A DNA stretch of 64,000 nt, from assembly GCA_021307315.1 (NCBI GenBank), contig JAJSPD010000043.1, positions 248,001-312,000 on the forward strand, read 5' to 3'. How positions within the stretch are numbered: position 1 is the first letter of the stretch; every line of letters starts with the position of its first letter. The notes beneath the pieces are model-generated. The model had not been told where the DNA came from, did no database searches, and was given only the letters and a program-made list of their open reading frames with translations. Source of the DNA: Bisporella sp. PMI_857. Taxonomy: Eukaryota; Ascomycota; Leotiomycetes; Helotiales; Helotiaceae. The position numbers and the translations under genes are program-made. Shown here piece by piece: positions 59,413-64,000 of this stretch.

Positions 59413-60371
59413 TAGGAAATATGTAGTGGTTGTCATTCGTAAGCACATATCTGACAATGCCATCAAGCCAGAATTAGCCGATAAGTACAAGTGATGGAAC
59501 GTGACGTGTGCATCAGATTCGCACTCCAAAAATCTTTTCAAGCAGATATGTCTTTATACAAGCTCTGTTCCTTAAAGTTCGAAAGGTATATTCTTACATC
59601 CAATTTCTTTTTGCTGGTTTGCCTGGATGGTGGAGTGAGTTGCCAAAATCGAGAGAATTGCATATGTTCTCCAGAAAACCAAGTATGCTCAAAGGCGCAG
59701 AATAACTTGGTTGCTGGCGTTCTAATCACGAATTAAGAGTTAGAAAGATACCGTGTTTCCTACTAAATCAAAATGGCACGCATGTAGCTACTATATAATA
59801 TCCTACCCCAACATATGTGTCTGTAGAATGCCTCGCTTACGCCCTTTTGAGGATATCCTTGAAAAAGGCAACGACAATATTGCGAACTAACGCATCACCA
59901 GAAAATATGTCCTCGCATCTTTAGTCCGTCACTCCAACGCTCCGGAGCCACAGGTCTGAAATAGACGGAGCTACATCAAAAACACTTATTCCCTTCTTCA
60001 AGGGGGATAGGCTTCTGAATGTTTGGTGTTGCCACTTTGATCTCGCGCGAAGCTTGTGATCTCCCGCCCATGGAGAGGGGCGGTAGACGTTGTGTGTCTG
60101 TTCGAAGCGCTTTCGAAAGAGGCAAGGAAGGAAAATGAGCCGAGATACCTACTATGCAATCGAATAGTCGAGGTGTATCATAAAGCGTTTAGCTGTGTTC
60201 GACAATGGGTCAAAAACCGTTCTATTTCTATAGAAGATTCAAGCATTGGATATCCGCCTGAAGAGTCAAGGTACTCAACATCCGTGAGCTTTTGTGTACC
60301 AACGCCATGAACACCAAATATGCCGTCGTAATGTGGTAGCCAGATCCATATCGACATTGCGCAGATATGAT
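59413..60371. other. Intergenic, no gene recognised
   Basis: Frames of up to 84 codons show no recognisable content. Confidence 0.5.
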
Positions 60372-61540
60372 CTACGCTCCGGCCATTTCTTCATCGCTTC
60401 CGTCATCATCTTCCCATTCATCACCGTCCTCTAGGTCGTCCGCAGCCTCTGCACCTAATTCTTTGCTTAGAATAGCAAGGAGCTCTTTTGCATGCTCTCC
60501 CAGCCGATCATCCTCGTACGCTTGCTGCTCAAACAACTTTAAACTGTGATTTAACCACTGCCGACTTGAGATCCACGATATCCTCCACCCCTCACCATCC
60601 TCTTCCTTCTCCGTCCCCCCTTTTTCTGCTTTTCTCCCAGGACGTACAATCCCCACCCGCCTAGATACCACACCTCAACACTACTATCATCTTCACCGAC
60701 TAATCTCTCCAATACTTCGATTGCCTCCCCATCCATCCCCGCTTCCAATAACAACCTCGCAAGACTGACCCTCGTCGGAAAGTCCGGTACCTTTTGATCA
60801 TCTGGCTCCAAATCCTTCCAAATATCTAAACTCCCATTCAGCGCCGACTTCGCCTCTTCCAACCTATCCTGGCTAATTCTCACATTCGCCAGCGTCTGCA
60901 ACGGTTCCGCATACCCTGGCGCGACCATGGTCGCTTCTGTAACCAACGCCTCGCATTTCTGTTCCGCGTCCTCTTCCCAGCTCAGATCCGTCATATACAC
61001 TTCTACTACACTGCACAGCGCGATTGCCAGTTTCCTCCTCTTCTCTTCGAGCAAGGTTTGTGATTCGGTATCTTGTATTTTCCGGTCAAGTAGGGCTTGA
61101 ATCTGAATCCGCAGACTGGTTGCGCCGCGCTCATACCAATCTACGCTGTCCTGTCCTCCTTCCTCACTTAGTTGAGCCAACCATAGAAATTTCTCCGCGC
61201 CGCCTCCGAGTTCCTCTCCAATATCGCAATCCTCGTCTATAATTGCTGCTCGTGAAAAGTATTCTCGCGCAGCATCTATTTCTCCAAGCTCGACATGTAT
61301 TTCTCCTAATAGATTGAGCGCGGGTAGAGCTTCTGGGAATGAGTCATTGAGCTGTGCGAGCGCGCGTTTTGCGGGCGCTACAGAGTCGAGTAATAGGCCT
61401 GATTGCAGGAGTTGAGTGGCTTCGAGGAGGAGAACTTCTGGTGATTTAGGTGGCGATGGTTTGCTGGTCGTTCCTGAGACGCGGTTCAGGACTGATTTCT
61501 CGCGCTTCCTGTCTTTGTTTCTAGGCTTTGTTTTCGCCAT
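60372..61540 (-). CDS. acl4: RPL4 assembly chaperone ACL4 (TPR protein), apparent frameshift
   Basis: ACL4 is the dedicated chaperone that binds nascent ribosomal protein L4 and escorts it to the nucleus. The frame starts MAKTKPRNKDRKREKS at 61540 and carries TPR-type helices: LLLEATQLLQSGLLLDSVAP, LPALNLLGEIHVELGEIDAA, EPLQTLANVRISQDRLEEAK and VWYLGGWGLYVLGEKQ. The expected C-terminal part (SSRQWLNHSLKLFEQQAYED, then an acidic DDLEDGDEWEDDDGSDEE tail) is in the next frame, ending at 60372. The switch falls at a run of six C (60615-60620 on the plus strand). One missing base there would restore continuity, and no intron fits. Because the chaperone is important for growth and the rest is well conserved, a sequencing error is more likely than a real mutation. 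Confidence 0.85.
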
Positions 61541-62120
61541 TGTGAGGTTGTGCGCGGTGGCGGAAAAGGTAATGATTCGATGAAGTGTGTGTACGGAAGG
61601 GGAACCGGAATTTTTGAACATTGGAACTTTTTTTGAAGATAGCTTGGCATGACGCTCCTGCCCGCATGCCCCACAGTTTGTCGACAACCCGTGGTTGGAT
61701 CATCCCAAGGTATTGAACATTTAACAACAAGCACGGCCGCTTGCCCTTGCCCATATTAGCTGTGATACAATATGGTATATCAGACAGCTGACCTTATTAT
61801 CAATTTATAGCCGAACTCGGCAGTGCGATATTGACTGACGAAACAATTTGGACAAAACGGCTGCTTGCTTCACTCGTCGAGGGTTGGGAACAGTGTCCCT
61901 ACATCATTTTCTATCGTATGAACATCTTCATTATTATTACACTAGATATCATGTTCTGTTAACATGACCTATACCACAATGCCTTCGTCTATAGCGATTG
62001 TGCCTGAACCCAAGGTCCGGGAAAATTATTGCAGATCCCCCAGACGCCTGCGGAAAGGAGCACTAGATTGCAGCCTCTGAATTTCTCTTCATCACGGAGG
62101 TATAAATTAACACACCCCTC
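61541..62120. other. Intergenic, ACL4 promoter side
   Basis: Promoter of ACL4 and 3' flank of the next minus-strand gene; nothing else seen. Confidence 0.5.
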
Positions 62121-63013
62121 TTAATTCTTCGCCTCTGTCGACAATGTCGTTGCAACTGGTGTCTCGGGTCGTTTAATATCGCCAAGTTCTTGCCCAGTCC
62201 CGCTCTGCCCACGCTTTCGTCCTATATGAAACCTTCCAGTCGAAGACTGCGTCCCAGTTTCTGTGCTTTCCCCAAACTTGGAGAAAAATCCTCTCTTCTT
62301 TGCTTGTTTGTTCTCATCATTCAACCCAACGTCTTCGAATCCCTCCTCAGTAGTTGGTGGTTGCTTATCAAAGTTACGATTTCCTATTGCTGAACGTGGA
62401 AGTCTGGGTAATCTGGCAGAGTCTAGACTTTGTCGTCCATTATCTGTATGTATAACTGGTGATCTTGCGGATACATCCTGCGTAGAGTAAGTAAAAGGGT
62501 TGGGAGAGGGACTTTAGTACGTATCTAAAGGTCAACACATACGAAAGACCTCCTATATGAATCGAATGATTCGCGCGAGATAGAGAACTGCTCAATATCC
62601 TCACTATTCCTGGTGTTGTTCGAGAGAGCCGCATTCGACCTTCGCGGCCATAACCCTTTCTTCTCTGGAGGTGATGGCTATGACATAGTCAGAAAGGTCC
62701 TCGGCATGCGCGGAATTACTCAAGCAACTTACTGGTAAGTAAACCCCGCTATCATTGACGACTGTTTATCAGCAAGGACTAGTTAGCCAATTTTGCCCCA
62801 GAAGCGCAATTGGGTCGCTCACATACCACTCAACTTGTACTCGGCCGGCTCGCTTTTCTCGCTGCGGATGCTTAGAGCAGATGTCTTTGAGCCGTGCGTG
62901 TCGACTCTTTCAAAAGCAGGTGTTCGTGTGCCATTTTGCGATATTGGTCTAGCATTATCATCTATTGGCGCAATGATATCGGGCCGTCTTGCGAAAGGGT
63001 TTCTGATAGGCAT
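62121..63013 (-). CDS. Conserved fungal protein of unknown function, four exons
   Basis: Exons on the minus strand are 62827-63013, 62733-62761, 62543-62677 and 62121-62477; all joins keep frame and give 235 residues. The protein starts MPIRNPFARRP and is hydrophilic and probably disordered. It carries ALSIRSEKSEPAEYKLS, the strip VVNDSGVYLPPSPPEKKG spanning exons 1-3, then SISRESFDSYRRSFDVSARS and a Lys/Arg-rich part KKRGFFSKFGES. The Ser-rich RESFDSYRRSF block looks like a phosphorylation target. I recall similar proteins across Pezizomycotina but no assigned role. Exon 2 is a micro-exon of 29 nt. The structure is well supported because four exons with GT-AG borders reassemble a continuous conserved text. 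Confidence 0.8.
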
Positions 63014-63987
63014 TTTGGCAATCGAGAGAAAGTCTAGAAGCGGGCGCTGAGTTTGTTTTGGTACTGTGTATCAGAATAGCCTCTCATTAAAGATGAATGA
63101 TAAGAGTTCAAAAGTTGCGGGTTCGAGTCCTTAGGTCATCGCTAACCTTTGGTCTAGGAAGAAAAAGGCAGGGTCTCAGGAACAGGGACTAACTAAACCC
63201 GCCTCGTGACGTTCTCTTCAGTCGAGTGTTTGGTGGGACGATCCCTGGAAGTCTTGGCTCCACACGCTAGCGCTGATCAGATATCGTCATGTTGCCGCCC
63301 AAGATATTAGGAGGGAAGTTTAGATAGTGGACCATGAACAAATACCGAAGCAAACACGTGTAGAGCCATGCATACACTACATTGCGAACTCGGTTGAAAG
63401 GTCGACGTTGGCTAGGTTGTCCACGGGGCTACCAGCAATGCGTTTGAGCTTCCAGTAATATTCATAAATCGGCACTCGGAAGATGTAAAGTCTTGGTATC
63501 AAAGGCCAAAAGGAACGCTTCTTGTAAAATCAAGTACACATTCTATAGCAGAACTTTAAGCTTGTAGCTTAGGCTTTTGATACAACGCCAACTAGAAGAG
63601 AAACTTACATTCAGGGGGTTCTTCTTACATCTTCTTACAGAGCCCGTAGATTCAAACTGTATTAGGCACAAAAAGTATACTGCAGTTCCTTAGGCGGGCA
63701 AAGGCAGAGTGACATAGTCGTCATTGCTAAATCACATTGTGGTACTTTAAATCGTTGTAGATGGGGAGACAGGATATATGCTAAATATCGTTTTAGGTAG
63801 AATGAGCTAAATTGTTGACACGTGATCTCGTGCTTGTTGACATTAGACTTTGTCGCGTAGGAGACGCGTTCCTGCTCTCCCCAACATCCTCCAAATTGTG
63901 AATCTTTGCCACATCCACCTGCAGTTATTCGTCTACAACCGTCTGTGCAATATTTTCAATAGGTCGGCAGATACCTACATATTCAAG
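63014..63987. other. Intergenic region at right end
   Basis: No gene-like frame and no RNA gene that folds convincingly. Confidence 0.5.
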
Positions 63988-64000
63988 ATGACCTCCGAAG
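63988..64000 (+). CDS. Possible gene start cut by the window edge
   Basis: An ATG at 63988 in good fungal context (CAAGATG) follows a pyrimidine/CA-rich leader and begins ATG-ACC-TCC-GAA. Only four codons are inside the window, so this may be the 5' end of a gene, or nothing. Confidence 0.25.

Noticed and set aside
63120..63130. GGTTCGAGTCC, a perfect tRNA B-box
   Set aside because: The flanking bases do not form a T-stem, and no acceptor stem, A-box or anticodon arm is found at the right spacing.

Overview
The window is nuclear DNA from a filamentous ascomycete. The evidence is short introns of about 45-75 bp with GTAAGT/GTATGT donors and CTAAC-like branch points, single genes rather than operons, and protein families typical of Pezizomycotina. 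Several fungus-restricted families look most like those of Leotiomycetes; that placement is inference from memory, not a search. I found no rRNA, tRNA, CRISPR array or intact transposase.

Left part (1-10.1 kb): a small unknown gene (1525-2360), the structure-selective nuclease subunit MUS81 (minus strand), and, diverging from it across a short promoter carrying an MluI-box motif, the five-exon phosphoacetylglucosamine mutase gene of UDP-GlcNAc synthesis. A secreted GH18 chitinase with an altered catalytic motif follows at 8574-10002. The mutase makes the chitin precursor and the chitinase degrades chitin, but nothing in the layout shows they are co-regulated.

Middle-left (11.8-29.6 kb) is an accessory island. 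Relics flank an apparently intact four-gene block. On the left are a CFEM-like surface-protein relic and a chimeric GH55/chitinase relic. The block (15.1-23.4 kb) holds a class 3 lipase with a full Ser/Asp/His triad, a DUF1399 (GRDP-like) protein, a multi-pass membrane protein with a Cys-rich tail, and a zinc-finger protein with a possible LRAT/PPPDE-like papain-fold centre and a Gly/Cys tail. The four genes alternate in strand, and every exon join closes in frame except the tentative first intron of the last gene. On the right are an MFS sugar-transporter relic, a 362-bp pogo/Tc1-like MITE with a TA duplication, and a P450 relic.

Middle (29.6-53.4 kb): a rhodopsin-like C-terminal fragment, a seven-exon zinc-knuckle gene with a GC-AG intron and an 11-nt last exon, a C2H2 (Nrg1-like) regulator with a very long upstream intergenic region, a decayed PIN/auxin-efflux-like carrier, decayed F-box-like and nucleotidyltransferase-like genes, and an ORF with a coding minisatellite.

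Right part (54-63 kb) is mostly housekeeping: PUF6 and GIR2/RWDD1 on a shared promoter, a beta-lactamase-like serine hydrolase with a spliced foreign insertion, the RPL4 chaperone ACL4 (one apparent homopolymer frameshift), and a four-exon conserved gene of unknown function. All splice sites were inferred by eye from frame continuity, splice consensus and family resemblance.
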